NCBI RefSeq assembly: GCF_014650175.1
Contig: NZ_BMUL01000003.1
Location: 62,001-126,000, forward strand
DNA length: 64,000 bases
Direction: 5' to 3'
Origin: Streptomyces termitum
Lineage (GTDB): Bacteria; Actinomycetota; Actinomycetes; Streptomycetales; Streptomycetaceae
Below the pieces are notes generated by a model. That model was given only the letters and a program-made list of their open reading frames with translations. It searched no databases and was not told the origin of the DNA. This document shows positions 19,590-28,165 of the stretch, piece after piece. Each line of letters begins with the position of its first letter. Position 1 is the first letter of the stretch. A program made the translations under genes and the position numbers.

Positions 19590-20732
19590 TCACCACTCCC
19601 GCCGCGGGAAGGCGTCGGCGCCGCACCAGTGGACGACGGTGCCGCCGTAGCTCATGCCGGCGCCGAAGCCGAGCAGGAGGACCCGGTCGCCGGGGGAGAG
19701 CCGGCCGGTGCGCTCGGCCTCGGCGAGGGCGATGACGACGCTGGAGCCGCTGGTGTTGCCGTACCGGTCGGCGACGACGACGGTCTTCTCCTCGGGCTGT
19801 CCGAGGTGCCGGACCAGCTCCCGTACGAGGACCGGGTTGGCCTGGTGGGTGACGATCAGGTCCACCGCGTCGAGGGTGGTGTCCGCCGCCGCGAGGACGT
19901 CGTCGACGAAGCCGGGAACCACGGTGAGGGCGAAGTCCTTGACGCCGCGGGCGTCCATGCGGGTCACGTTGGCGCCGCTGAAGCGGTTCGGCCGGCCCTC
20001 CTCCGCGACGCGCTCGATGTACGCCGTGTAGTACCGCTCCGGGTCGGTGCCGAGCAGCGTCGGGCCGATGCCGGGGCTGCCCTCGCACCGCTCCAGGAGG
20101 TAGCAGGCGGCGCCGTCGCCGAAGATCGCGTGCTGGGTGCGGTCGTCGGGGTCGTTCAGCTGGGCCACCGTGTCGGCGACGACGACCGCGACCCGCTCGT
20201 ACTGCCCCGACTCCAGGTACTTGTGGCCGACGTCCAGGGCGAACAGGCCGCCCGCGCAGCCGCCCGCGTTCACGTCGAAGCCGGGGACGCCGCGGAGCTG
20301 GGCCTTGCGCAGGATGAGCGCGGCGACCGCCGGGACCATGTGGTCGGGGGTGAACGTGCAGCAGATCAGCAGGTCGATGTCGGACGGCTCCACCCCGGCG
20401 CGCTTGCACGCGTCCTCGAAGGCGCCGAGCCCGAGGTCCGAGGTGTGCTCGCCGGGGCCGGCGACCCGCCGGCCGGTGATGCCGAGCCGCTCGCGCATCC
20501 AGGCGTCGGTGGTGTCGAAGCGTTCGACCAGCCGGGCGTTGGTGACCTCGTGCTGCGGCAGGCAGACGCCCACGGCGCGGATGCCGATGCCGGTGACGGC
20601 GCCGCCGCCGGTCCTGGTGCCGGTGCGGAGATCGGTGCCGGTGCTGCCGCCGGTCCCGGTGCCGGTGTGGATGCCGGTGTCGCCGGTCCCGGTGCCGGTG
20701 AGTTTCGGTGCGGTGCCGGTGGGCCCCGTCAT
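19590..20732 (-). CDS. Beta-ketoacyl-ACP synthase III (KASIII/FabH-like) with TG-rich N-terminal extension
   Basis: A 380-residue protein. The thiolase-fold core starts near residue 46 (VTGIGIRAVGVCLP). The triad is intact: Cys159 in NAGGCAGG, His in VTHQANPVL and Asn in RYGNTSGSS. KASIII enzymes condense an acyl-CoA with malonyl-ACP; some cluster homologues transfer acyl groups instead. The first 45 residues are a Thr-Gly repeat with no alternative start codon inside, so they must be translated from this ATG. It follows the SDR gene by 44 bp. It probably supplies or transfers the acyl unit for the cluster product. Confidence 0.85.
   Translation of the reverse strand: MTGPTGTAPKLTGTGTGDTGIHTGTGTGGSTGTDLRTGTRTGGGAVTGIGIRAVGVCLPQHEVTNARLVERFDTTDAWMRERLGITGRRVAGPGEHTSDLGLGAFEDACKRAGVEPSDIDLLICCTFTPDHMVPAVAALILRKAQLRGVPGFDVNAGGCAGGLFALDVGHKYLESGQYERVAVVVADTVAQLNDPDDRTQHAIFGDGAACYLLERCEGSPGIGPTLLGTDPERYYTAYIERVAEEGRPNRFSGANVTRMDARGVKDFALTVVPGFVDDVLAAADTTLDAVDLIVTHQANPVLVRELVRHLGQPEEKTVVVADRYGNTSGSSVVIALAEAERTGRLSPGDRVLLLGFGAGMSYGGTVVHWCGADAFPRREW
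20588..20730. repeat. Minisatellite-like CCGGTG repeat in the KASIII N-terminus
   Basis: Irregular tandem copies of CCGGTG and GGTGCCGGTG across about 140 bp, encoding the Thr-Gly-rich extension. The reading frame is kept throughout. Confidence 0.7.
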
Positions 20733-20776
20733 GGCTGACTCGCCTCCCCCGTGTCGGGTGGTGCCTGATGGTGTGT

Positions 20777-21604
20777 TCACGCGCGCCGCCGCAGGCCGGA
20801 CGACATGCGTACGGCTCCGTCGACGCGGATCGTCTCGCCGTTGATCATCGGGTTGTCTAGGACGTGCGCGACGAGGGCGGCGAAGTCGTCCGGGTCGCCC
20901 CACCGGTGTGGGTGCACCAGGTCGCGGTCCAGCTCCGCGCGGGCCGCGGCGGGCACGGCGGCGACCGCCGGGGTCGTGAAGAAGCCGGGGGCGACGGTGA
21001 CGACGCGGATGAGGGAGCCGGCCAGTTCGCGGGCCAGGGGCAGCGTCATGGCGACGACGCCGCCCTTCGACGCGGCGTACGCGGCCTGCCCGGCCTGGCC
21101 CTCGAAGGCGGCGAGGGAGGCGGTGTTGACGATGACGCCGCGCTCCTCGCCGGCGGGCTCGTTGGCCGCCATGCGGGCGGCGGCCAGCCGGACGACGTTG
21201 AAGGTGCCGACCAGGTTGGCGGTGACGACCTCGGCGAACCGGTCCAGGGAGTGCGGCCCCGAGCGGCCGACGACGCGCTCCGCGTGCGGCACCCCGGCGC
21301 AGTTGACGACCGCGCGGAGCGTGCCGTGCCGCTCCGCGGCGTCCAGGGCGGCGGTCACGTCGTCCGGGCGGGTCACGTCGCCCGGGACGAAGACGGCCCG
21401 GCCGCCGGGGGACTCCAGGACCGCCCGGCCGCCGGAGGACTCCGGGCCGGCCCGGCCGTCGAGGGACTCCAGGGCGGCCCGGCCGCGCTCCTCGTCGCGG
21501 CCGAGGAGGACGGGGACGGTGCCGGAGGCCAGCAGCCGGGCGGCGACGGCGAGGCCGAGACCGGAGGTGCCGCCGGTGACGAGCGCGGTCGTGGTGGGGG
21601 ACAT
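20777..21604 (-). CDS. Short-chain dehydrogenase/reductase
   Basis: A 275-residue SDR with TGGTSGLGLAVA (nucleotide binding), NCAG, an NTAS serine and the YAASK catalytic Tyr/Lys, ending DNPMINGETIRVDGAVRMSSG. The length and the 'GMINGETIRLDG' ending resemble 3-hydroxyacyl-CoA dehydrogenase-type SDRs. The ATG overlaps the NRPS-C stop as TGATG, so they are translationally coupled. It probably reduces or oxidises a beta-oxygen of an intermediate of the left arm. A small tandem duplication (about residues 42-68) inserts GGRAV-type repeats after the second strand. Confidence 0.85.
   Translation of the reverse strand: MSPTTTALVTGGTSGLGLAVAARLLASGTVPVLLGRDEERGRAALESLDGRAGPESSGGRAVLESPGGRAVFVPGDVTRPDDVTAALDAAERHGTLRAVVNCAGVPHAERVVGRSGPHSLDRFAEVVTANLVGTFNVVRLAAARMAANEPAGEERGVIVNTASLAAFEGQAGQAAYAASKGGVVAMTLPLARELAGSLIRVVTVAPGFFTTPAVAAVPAAARAELDRDLVHPHRWGDPDDFAALVAHVLDNPMINGETIRVDGAVRMSSGLRRRA
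21398..21490. repeat. In-frame tandem repeat in the SDR gene
   Basis: Three to four imperfect copies of about 27-30 bp containing GGACTCC and CGGCCCGGCCG. They encode repeated ES-x-GGRAV segments in a surface loop region. Confidence 0.65.
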
Positions 21605-24600
21605 CAGTGCTCCTCGGCGGGGCCGCCGGGGCGCCGGTGCGCGGCGAGGCGGTCCGTGACGACCGCGGCGAGCGCGCGCGGCCGGTGGGTGACGAAGTAG
21701 TGGCCGCCGCCGGGGATCTCGGCCAGTTCGACGCGGGCGGCGTACCGCTTCCAGCCGGTGTACGCGTGCGCGTGGTCGGGGGTGGCGGCGTCGTCGTCGC
21801 CGAGGACGACGACGAGGGGGGCCTCCAGGAGCGGCGGGTCGTTCCGTTCGGTGTCGATCTGGAAGCGCAGGCCCTGCGTCATGTCGTGCCGGAGCACGGC
21901 GAGGACGGTCCGCAGGTCGGCCTCGTCGAGGACGCCGTCGAAGCCGCCGAGCGCCTTCATGCGCGCGTACAGCCCGTCGGCGGACAGGGCGAGGGCGTGC
22001 TCCAGCTCCGCCTCCGGGGCGGCGGAGGGCAGCGCGCCGCCGAGGAACACGGCCTCGGGGCGGCGGCCCCGGCGCTCGGTCCGCCGGGCGACGGCCACCG
22101 CGAGGGCCGTACCGGCGCAGTGGCCGTACACGGCGAAGGGCCCGTCGAGCGTCCGGCAGATCTCCTCGGCGATCAGGTCGGCGGTCTCCTCCAGACCGAG
22201 CAGGGGCTCCCCGGGCCGGGTCGGGTCGTGACCGGGCAGGGCGGCGCTCCAGGTCGCGACGGCGGGCCCGAGCGCGGCGGCGAGGGGGTGGTAGGCGGCG
22301 GCGGTGCCACCGCCGTAGGGGACGCAGACGAGGGCGAGCGGGGCGGGGCCGTCTCCCGTAGGGGTGCCTCCCGCAGGGGTCCCGGCCTGGCCCGCTGTCC
22401 CGTTCTCCGGTTCGTACGTCGTCCCGTCCGCGGGCTCGTTCCCCGGTCCGTGCGGTGTCAGGAGGCGCAGGATGCGGGAGGTCGGAGGGGTGGGGCGGTG
22501 GAGGCGGAGGGACAGGGTGGCGGGGGTGGGGTGCTGGAAGACGTCGAGGACGTCGGTGCCCCGGCCCAGGCGGCGGGCCGCGCGGACGGCCTTGAAGGAG
22601 TCGCCGCCCAGGGCGAAGAAGTCGTCGTGGGCGCCGACCGCCGGGACGCCGAGGACCTCCCGGAAGACGTCCGCGACCAGGCGTTCGGCGGGGGTGGCCG
22701 GGGCGGCGCCGCCGGTCGGGGCGGCGGTGGGGGCGGGCAGGGCGCGCCGGTCGAGCTTGCCGTTGGGGGTGAGGGGGATGCGGTCGACCGGGGTGACGGT
22801 GGCGGGCACCATGTGGGCCGGCAGGCGGCGGGCGAGCGCGCGGCGCAGGGCGGCCGGGTCGGGGGCGGCCGGTCCGGCGGGGACGACGTACGCGGCGAGG
22901 ACGGTGTCGCCCACGGCGTCCTCGCGGACGACGACGCGGCAGGCGGCGACGGACGGCAGGGCCCGCAGCGCGGCCTCGACCTCGCCGGGCTCGATCCGGA
23001 AGCCCCGGACCTTCACCTGGTCGTCGGCGCGGCCCTCGTACCGCAGGAGCCCCTCGGGGGTGCGGCGGGCGAGGTCGCCGGAGCGGTACATGCGCGTGCC
23101 GGGCGGGCCGAACGGGTCGGCGACGAAGCGCTCGGCGGTGAGCCCCGGCCGGTCCAGATAGCCGCAGGCCAGCTGGGCGCCGGCGACGTACACCTCCCCG
23201 GTGACGCCGGGCGGCACGGGGCGGAGCCGGGCGTCGAGGACGTACAGGCCGAGGCCGGGCAGGGCGCGACCGACGGGGCTCCCGCCCCGGGCGGCGGCGT
23301 GGGAGGGGTCGAGCGCCAGGTGGCTGGCGTGCACGGTGGTCTCGGTGATCCCGTACATGTTGACCAGCTCGGGACCGCCGCCGGGGTGCAGGGCGTACCA
23401 CTCGGCGAGCCGTCGCGGGTCGAGCGCCTCGCCGCCGAGGACGACGTACCGCAGCGGCGGCCGGGGGGCGTCCGGGGCGGCCCGGTACGCGTCGGTCAGC
23501 TGCTGGAACGCGGAGGGCGTCCGGCTCAGCACGGTGACGCCCTCGTCGGCGAGGAGCCGCAGGAGGCGGTCGGGCGCGCGGCGGACGTCCTGGGGCACCA
23601 CGACCAGCCGGCCGCCGTGCAGGAGCGGGCCCCACAGCTCCCAGACGGAGAAGTCGAACGCGAAGGAATGGGCCAGGGACCACACGTCGCCGGCCCGGAG
23701 GTCGAAGAGCTCGCGGGCGGCGTCGAACAGGTCGAGGACGTTGCGGTGCGGCACGACGACGCCCTTGGGGCGGCCGGTGGAGCCCGAGGTGTGGATGACG
23801 TACGCGGCGTCGTCCGGCGCGGGCGGGCGGCCGGACTCCCCGCCGGGGGCGCCGGAGGAGTCGTCGGCGGGGGTGCCGGAGGGGTCGTCGTGCTCGGGGA
23901 AGGGGAGGACGGGCAGGTCCGGGACCGGCGGGCCGTCGGCGGCGCCCAGGAGGAGGGCCGGCCGCGCGTCGGCGAGCAGGGCCCGGATCCGGTCCGGCGG
24001 GTGCTCCGGGTCGACGGGCAGGTACGCGGCGCCCGACGCGAGGACGCCGAGGAGCGCGACCACCAGGTCGGCGGAGGGCGGCAGCCGGACGGCGACCAGC
24101 CGCCCCGGGCCGCAGCCGCGCCGCCGCAGCAGGCGCGCCAACCGCTCGGCGCGCGCCTCCAGTTCGGCGTAGGTCAGGGCGTCGGGCCCGCAGCTCACGG
24201 CGGTGGCGCCGGGGGTGCGGCGGGCCTGCGCGCGGAAGGCGTCGACGAGGGTGGCGGGGCCGTCGGCCGGGGCGCGGCGCGGACGGATCCGTACGAGCTC
24301 CCGCCGCTCCTCGTCGCCGAGGACGCCGACGGCGCCGAGCGGACGGTCCGGGGCGGCCAGGACCCGGCGCAGGAAGGAGTCGAACCGCCGCCGGTGGTCC
24401 GCGAGTCCGGCGGGGTCGTGGAGCGCGGCGTTGGCGTCGAGGGTGAGGGTGAGCTCCTGGGGCGTCGCGTACGCGCCCAGCATGAAGTCCTCGACGGGGC
24501 CGGGCGCGTGGTTGCGCAGCCGGGTCGCGCAGGGGCCGAACGGCACGTCCGCGTCGAGCGACATGACGTTGGCCACCGGGCCGAAGACGCGGTCGTCGCC

Positions 24601-25626
24601 GTGGCGCGCGCGCCGGTCGCGGCGCAGGTCCTCCAGGCGGTGGCGCCGGTGGGCGCGCCCGGCGTCGATCGCCGCGCAGGCACGGCCGAGCACGGTGCGG
24701 AAGGTGTCGTCGGGCGCGCACGGGACGCGCAGCGGCACGATGGTGGAGACCATGCCGGGGGTGGTCGCGGCGGCGCCGCGCCGGTTGGACACCGGCAGCC
24801 CGAGCACGGCCTCGGGCGCGCCGGTGACCAGGCCGGTGTACGCGGCGAACGCGGCGATCACCACGCGCGGCCACGGCACGCCGAGGTCGCGCGCGGCGGC
24901 GGCGAGCCGCTCCCGCAGCCCGCCGTCCGCGGACCAGGTCTCGCGGAGCGCGACGCCCGCCGGGGGCCGGGCGGCGTCGGAGAAGCCGGGCACGTCGGCG
25001 AGGTCCGCGCAGACGGCGCGCCAGTAGCGGCGGTCCTCGGCGAAGGCGGGCGAGGCGCGGTAGGCGCGGTCCTCCTCGACGAGGGCGTCGAGCCGCCCGA
25101 AGGGGGAGGGCGGCGGGGTGCGGCCGGCGGCCAGCGCGCCGTACACCTCGGCGGCGCGGCGCACGAGCAGCAGCGTTCCGACGCCGTCGGAGACGATGTG
25201 GTGCAACTGCCAGCACCACACGTGGTGTTCGGGGCCGAGGCGGAGCACCGCGTGGCGCTGGACCTCGCCCTCGGCGGGATCCATCGGGGTGTGGACGCGG
25301 GCGTGCGTCCACGCCTTCAGCGCCTCGCCGGGGTCGGGCGCGCCGGTGAGGTCGACGAGCGGCACGGGCGGGACGGGCCGGGCGCCGATCCGCTGCCAGG
25401 GCCCGTCGTCGTCCTCGCCGAAGTCGGCGCGCAGCGCGTCCGCCTCGGCGAGGGTGCGGCGGACGGCCTCCTGGAGCAGGGGAGGTTCGAGGGGGCCCCG
25501 GAGTTCCAGCGACTCCGTGTAGGCGTAGGCGAGTTTCGAGGCGTCCAGCCGCTGGCCGTACCAGATGCCGGCCTGGCCCTCGGTGAGGGGGAGCCGACGG
25601 GGGGAGCCGGCGGGGGAACCAGGCAT
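21604..25626 (-). CDS. NRPS-C: single-module C-A(Thr)-T-TE with a Cys-type thioesterase
   Basis: A 1340-residue protein. The C domain (about 10-440) has an intact HHIVSDG near residue 141 and resembles EntF-like starter condensation domains. The A domain carries [14 protein letters not shown] (about 608), [20 protein letters not shown] and [10 protein letters not shown]. My hand-read code is D-F-W-S-V-G-M-V-H, closest to Thr (DFWNIGMVH). The T domain has GGDSF (about 1008). The TE has GHCAG at 1168-1172, so Cys1170 replaces the usual Ser nucleophile; a later Asp (VLGDDDA) and His (GGGHYF) are present. The start has an AGAGG site. It would acylate Thr and release it, with possible ring closure. 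Confidence 0.9.
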   Translation of the reverse strand: MPGSPAGSPRRLPLTEGQAGIWYGQRLDASKLAYAYTESLELRGPLEPPLLQEAVRRTLAEADALRADFGEDDDGPWQRIGARPVPPVPLVDLTGAPDPGEALKAWTHARVHTPMDPAEGEVQRHAVLRLGPEHHVWCWQLHHIVSDGVGTLLLVRRAAEVYGALAAGRTPPPSPFGRLDALVEEDRAYRASPAFAEDRRYWRAVCADLADVPGFSDAARPPAGVALRETWSADGGLRERLAAAARDLGVPWPRVVIAAFAAYTGLVTGAPEAVLGLPVSNRRGAAATTPGMVSTIVPLRVPCAPDDTFRTVLGRACAAIDAGRAHRRHRLEDLRRDRRARHGDDRVFGPVANVMSLDADVPFGPCATRLRNHAPGPVEDFMLGAYATPQELTLTLDANAALHDPAGLADHRRRFDSFLRRVLAAPDRPLGAVGVLGDEERRELVRIRPRRAPADGPATLVDAFRAQARRTPGATAVSCGPDALTYAELEARAERLARLLRRRGCGPGRLVAVRLPPSADLVVALLGVLASGAAYLPVDPEHPPDRIRALLADARPALLLGAADGPPVPDLPVLPFPEHDDPSGTPADDSSGAPGGESGRPPAPDDAAYVIHTSGSTGRPKGVVVPHRNVLDLFDAARELFDLRAGDVWSLAHSFAFDFSVWELWGPLLHGGRLVVVPQDVRRAPDRLLRLLADEGVTVLSRTPSAFQQLTDAYRAAPDAPRPPLRYVVLGGEALDPRRLAEWYALHPGGGPELVNMYGITETTVHASHLALDPSHAAARGGSPVGRALPGLGLYVLDARLRPVPPGVTGEVYVAGAQLACGYLDRPGLTAERFVADPFGPPGTRMYRSGDLARRTPEGLLRYEGRADDQVKVRGFRIEPGEVEAALRALPSVAACRVVVREDAVGDTVLAAYVVPAGPAAPDPAALRRALARRLPAHMVPATVTPVDRIPLTPNGKLDRRALPAPTAAPTGGAAPATPAERLVADVFREVLGVPAVGAHDDFFALGGDSFKAVRAARRLGRGTDVLDVFQHPTPATLSLRLHRPTPPTSRILRLLTPHGPGNEPADGTTYEPENGTAGQAGTPAGGTPTGDGPAPLALVCVPYGGGTAAAYHPLAAALGPAVATWSAALPGHDPTRPGEPLLGLEETADLIAEEICRTLDGPFAVYGHCAGTALAVAVARRTERRGRRPEAVFLGGALPSAAPEAELEHALALSADGLYARMKALGGFDGVLDEADLRTVLAVLRHDMTQGLRFQIDTERNDPPLLEAPLVVVLGDDDAATPDHAHAYTGWKRYAARVELAEIPGGGHYFVTHRPRALAAVVTDRLAAHRRPGGPAEEH

Positions 25627-25746
25627 GTCGGAGCCTCTCGTGGGAGGAGGGCCGGGGGGATCGGCCCTCCTGCGCGGTCCTGCCGCACGGGGACGCGGCA
25701 CGGGGGTGGGGGTGGGGCGGCGACGGGCCGCCCGACGGGGGCCCCT

Positions 25747-25990
25747 GGACCCGGGAGGGGGTGCGGCGGACCGGATCCGGGTGGGATCCGAGCGGGATCC
25801 GGGTGGGGATCCGAGCGGGATCCTGGTGGGATCCGAAAAGGGGGTCCGGCGGAGGACACCCGGGCTGGACCCGGAGGGAGGCCCGGCGAGAGCCCGGCGG
25901 GTCGGACCCGGCAGGGGTCCGGTGGACTGGACCCGGGGGAGGGTCCGGTGGAGCGGACCCGGGGGGAGGGTCCGGCGGCGGTGCGGCGGG
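25747..25990. repeat. Phased GGATCC array and hairpin triplet upstream of NRPS-C
   Basis: Six GGATCC palindromes start at 25773, 25784, 25795, 25807, 25818 and 25829, a period of 11 or 12 bp, alternating GGGTG and GAGCG between them. Downstream, three hairpins pair GGACCC with GGGTCC at 25904-25920 (loop GGCAG less one base), 25929-25946 and 25955-25973. All lie in the 364-bp gap between the chorismate mutase stop and the NRPS-C start, inside a probable operon. I see no gene here. Confidence 0.85.
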
Positions 25991-26269
25991 CTAGCGGGCG
26001 GCGTGGGACGTGCCGCGGCAGATCTCCAGCAGGGCCATCGCGATGGCCGTGCCCTGCCGTCCGTACGCCTCCGTGTAGGGGGAGATGACGCGCATCTCGC
26101 GGGCGAGATCGGTACGGGTGCCGCCGGCGGCCTGCCGGACGCGCTGGATCTCACGGGAGAGTTCGAGGCGGCGGCCCGCCAGGGTCCGGATCTCCGCGTC
26201 GACGAGGTCGAGGCGGGCGCGCAGGTCGGTGACCCGCTCGGCGGTGGTCGGCTCGGTCCGCGTCGTCAT
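25991..26269 (-). CDS. Chorismate mutase, AroQ class
   Basis: A 92-residue all-helical protein: [31 protein letters not shown]...[20 protein letters not shown]. The pattern of Arg, Asp/Glu and Gln residues matches monofunctional AroQ chorismate mutases, with Arg where Lys39 is common. It converts chorismate to prephenate. In this cluster it probably raises the supply of phenylalanine, the predicted substrate of NRPS-A module 2. It starts 2 bp after the small secreted-protein gene. Confidence 0.8.
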   Translation of the reverse strand: MTTRTEPTTAERVTDLRARLDLVDAEIRTLAGRRLELSREIQRVRQAAGGTRTDLAREMRVISPYTEAYGRQGTAIAMALLEICRGTSHAAR

Positions 26270-26271
26270 GG

Positions 26272-26499
26272 TCAGTTGCCCCAGGTGTGGCCGAGCGGGG
26301 TGAGCAGGTCGACGAGGGCCTTGCGGGTCTCCTTGGTGGCGTCCCCGATGGTCTTCGCCGTGTCCGAGATCGTCCGGCCCGCGGGGGACTCCGCGGCCAT
26401 GGCCTGCGGAGCCGCCGTGACGGCCGCGAGGGCGACCAGGAGCACGGTGGCGATTCTGCGGGTGGCCGGATTCACGGTGGTGTGGGGGAAGGCGCGCAT
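26272..26499 (-). CDS. Small secreted protein, function unknown
   Basis: A 75-residue protein with an N-terminal signal (MRAFPHTTVNPATRRIATVLLVALAAVTAA) and a mature part of about 40 residues (ESPAGRTISDTAKTIGDATKETRKALVDLLTPLGHTWGN), predicted helical and amphipathic. GAGGAG lies 9-10 nt upstream of the ATG. It is the first gene after a plausible promoter and is coupled to chorismate mutase by a 2-bp gap. I do not recognise the family; immunity, export or envelope roles are possible. Confidence 0.65.
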   Translation of the reverse strand: MRAFPHTTVNPATRRIATVLLVALAAVTAAPQAMAAESPAGRTISDTAKTIGDATKETRKALVDLLTPLGHTWGN

Positions 26500-26558
26500 G
26501 CGGCTTATCTCCTCGCTTCTCTCTGTCGGTGGAGGCGGTGGCCCCTCTCGGTGATCCG

Positions 26559-26587
26559 ATCCTCACACTCCTCACGAGTCACGTCAG
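26559..26587 (-). promoter_or_regulatory. Putative promoter of the left biosynthetic arm
   Basis: CTGACG (26587-26582), a 17-bp spacer and GAGGAT (26564-26559) on the minus strand. This gives a leader of about 50 nt before the small secreted-protein gene, which has a good Shine-Dalgarno site. Confidence 0.45.
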
Positions 26588-26589
26588 CA

Positions 26590-26940
26590 CTACCGATTGT
26601 CAGGGTCCTGTGTTGGCAACTCCCTGTCAGGCCGACGGTTTCCGGCCCCGGCGCCGAGTTCCTCCAGGGCGCTCACGAGCGGCCGGGCGGGGGCCCAGCG
26701 GAGCGCCGTGCCGGCCGCCGGGGGCAGGGCTCGGGCCACCAGACGGGCCGCCGCCAGCTCGGTCTCTTTGCTGTCGGGATGGCCGAGGAAGAGCGTCAGG
26801 TGCGTCGCGCCGTCCGCGGACCGGAGCACATGGACGTGTTCCAGCCGATCCTCCGGCCGTGCGGTACGGCGGATCCGGTCGATCAGGGGGGTCTCGCCGG
26901 GCAGCGCTCCGACGGGAACGGTGGTCGTCACCAGGTACAT
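26590..26940 (-). CDS. Hypothetical protein
   Basis: A 116-residue protein beginning MYLVTTTVPVGALPGE. It looks like a small alpha/beta domain (LEHVHVLRSADGATHLTLFLGHPDSKETELAAARLVARAL), with a polar C-terminal tail. No signal peptide or transmembrane segment is seen. A GGAGG site lies 8-12 nt before the ATG. It is divergent from the regulator gene and shares a 143-bp control region with it. I do not recognise a function. Confidence 0.6.
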   Translation of the reverse strand: MYLVTTTVPVGALPGETPLIDRIRRTARPEDRLEHVHVLRSADGATHLTLFLGHPDSKETELAAARLVARALPPAAGTALRWAPARPLVSALEELGAGAGNRRPDRELPTQDPDNR

Positions 26941-26986
26941 GAGTTGCGCCTCCGCGAATATCCAGTGAACCGGCCCGTGTACCCCT

Positions 26987-27020
26987 GAGTAAGGTTGCCC
27001 TGACTCGAAATGGGCTGAGA
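26987..27020 (+). promoter_or_regulatory. Divergent promoter region with operator-like dyad
   Basis: The dyad GAGTAAGG-TTGC-CCTGACTC (26987-27006, 14 of 16 arm positions paired) overlaps TTGCCC (26995-27000), a possible -35 with GATAGT 18 bp downstream. It lies upstream of the regulator and of the divergent hypothetical gene, so autoregulation is plausible. Confidence 0.45.
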
Positions 27021-27083
27021 TAGTTGAGACGGCTGCGGGGTACTTCGCGCGGTCGTCGGGGGAACTTCGGGGGGAGTCGAACG

Positions 27084-28133
27084 ATGGGACAACTGGGTCT
27101 GGATGCGGACGCCGAAGCGGTGTACCGCATTCTCCTGAAGCGGCCCAGAGCCGGGGTGACGGAGATCGCCGAGGGGCTCGAATGGACCGTCGAGCGCGCC
27201 CGGCACACGCTCGACCGGCTGGCCGAACTCACCCTGGTGCGGGACTCCTCCGAGGAGCGCGGCAAAGTCCGCCTCGTCAACCCGGAGTTCGGCCTGGCCA
27301 GCCTCCTCCAGCGGCAGGAGCGGGAACTCGCCCAGCACCAGCAGGCCGTGGCCTCGACCCGCCTGGCCATCACGCAGATGCTCACCGAGTACGACGACGA
27401 CAGCGAGGCGCAGACCGACGAGGTCCGCCGCTACACCGGCCTCGACGCCATCAACTCGCAGATCGAGCGGCTGGCCCAGAGCGCCGAGAGCAGCGTCGAG
27501 GTCTTCGCCCCGGGCGGCGCCCAGACCGAGGCGGCCCTGGAGGCCGCCCGCCCGCTGGACCGGGCCGCGGTGGAGCGCGGGGTGCGGGTCCGCTACGTCT
27601 ACCTGGACTCGGTGCGCAACGACCCGGCCACCCTCAACTACGCGCGCTGGCTGTACGACATCGGGGGCGAGGTGCGGGTGCTGCCCCAGCTCCCGCCCCG
27701 CATGATCATCTTCGACCGGCGGGCCGCCATCGTGCCCATCGACCCGGAGGCCGCCGCCCGCGGCGTGCTGATCCTGCGCGGCGCCGGCGTCGTCACCGCC
27801 CTGGTCTCCCTCTTCCGGCAGACCTGGGCGCGCGCGGAGCCGCTCGGCAACAGCAGGGTCCCGGCGTCGGAGACGCACGGGCTCACCCGGCAGGAACAGG
27901 CCGTCCTCGACCTGCTCTTCGAAGGGCACACCGACGACGTCGTCGCCCGCAAGCTGGGCGTCTCGGTGCGCACGGGCCGCCGCATCACGGCCGACCTGAT
28001 GGCGCGCCTGGGCGCCCGCAGCCGCTACCAGGCCGGCGCGCTGGCGATGGAGCGCGGCTGGCTGGGGAGCAGCGCCGCGCGCGCCGGCGGCGACGCCGGA
28101 CCGGCGGCCGGCACACCGGCCGCCGACGTCTGA
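27084..28133 (+). CDS. Cluster-situated regulator: TrmB-like N-terminus, LuxR-type HTH C-terminus
   Basis: A 349-residue cytosolic protein. Residues about 8-60 form a winged helix (EAVYRILLKRPRAGVTEIAEGLEWTVERARHTLDRLAELTLVRD) like TrmB. A coiled-coil (QRQERELAQHQQAVASTR) and a phospholipase-D-like effector fold (about 110-255) follow. A C-terminal LuxR HTH (LTRQEQAVLDLLFEGHTDDVVARKLGVSVRTGRRITADLMARLGARSR) binds DNA. It divides the cluster's two leftward arms and is the only cluster gene in this stretch on the + strand. It probably activates one or both arms. The effector ligand is unknown. Confidence 0.85.
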   Translation: MGQLGLDADAEAVYRILLKRPRAGVTEIAEGLEWTVERARHTLDRLAELTLVRDSSEERGKVRLVNPEFGLASLLQRQERELAQHQQAVASTRLAITQMLTEYDDDSEAQTDEVRRYTGLDAINSQIERLAQSAESSVEVFAPGGAQTEAALEAARPLDRAAVERGVRVRYVYLDSVRNDPATLNYARWLYDIGGEVRVLPQLPPRMIIFDRRAAIVPIDPEAAARGVLILRGAGVVTALVSLFRQTWARAEPLGNSRVPASETHGLTRQEQAVLDLLFEGHTDDVVARKLGVSVRTGRRITADLMARLGARSRYQAGALAMERGWLGSSAARAGGDAGPAAGTPAADV

Positions 28134-28165
28134 GGCCGCCCCGCGCGCGGCGCCGTCCCCGGCCG

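Noticed and set aside
25773..25834. GGATCC array as a CRISPR array
   Set aside because: The repeats are only 11 bp with 5-6 bp spacers, and no cas gene is present.
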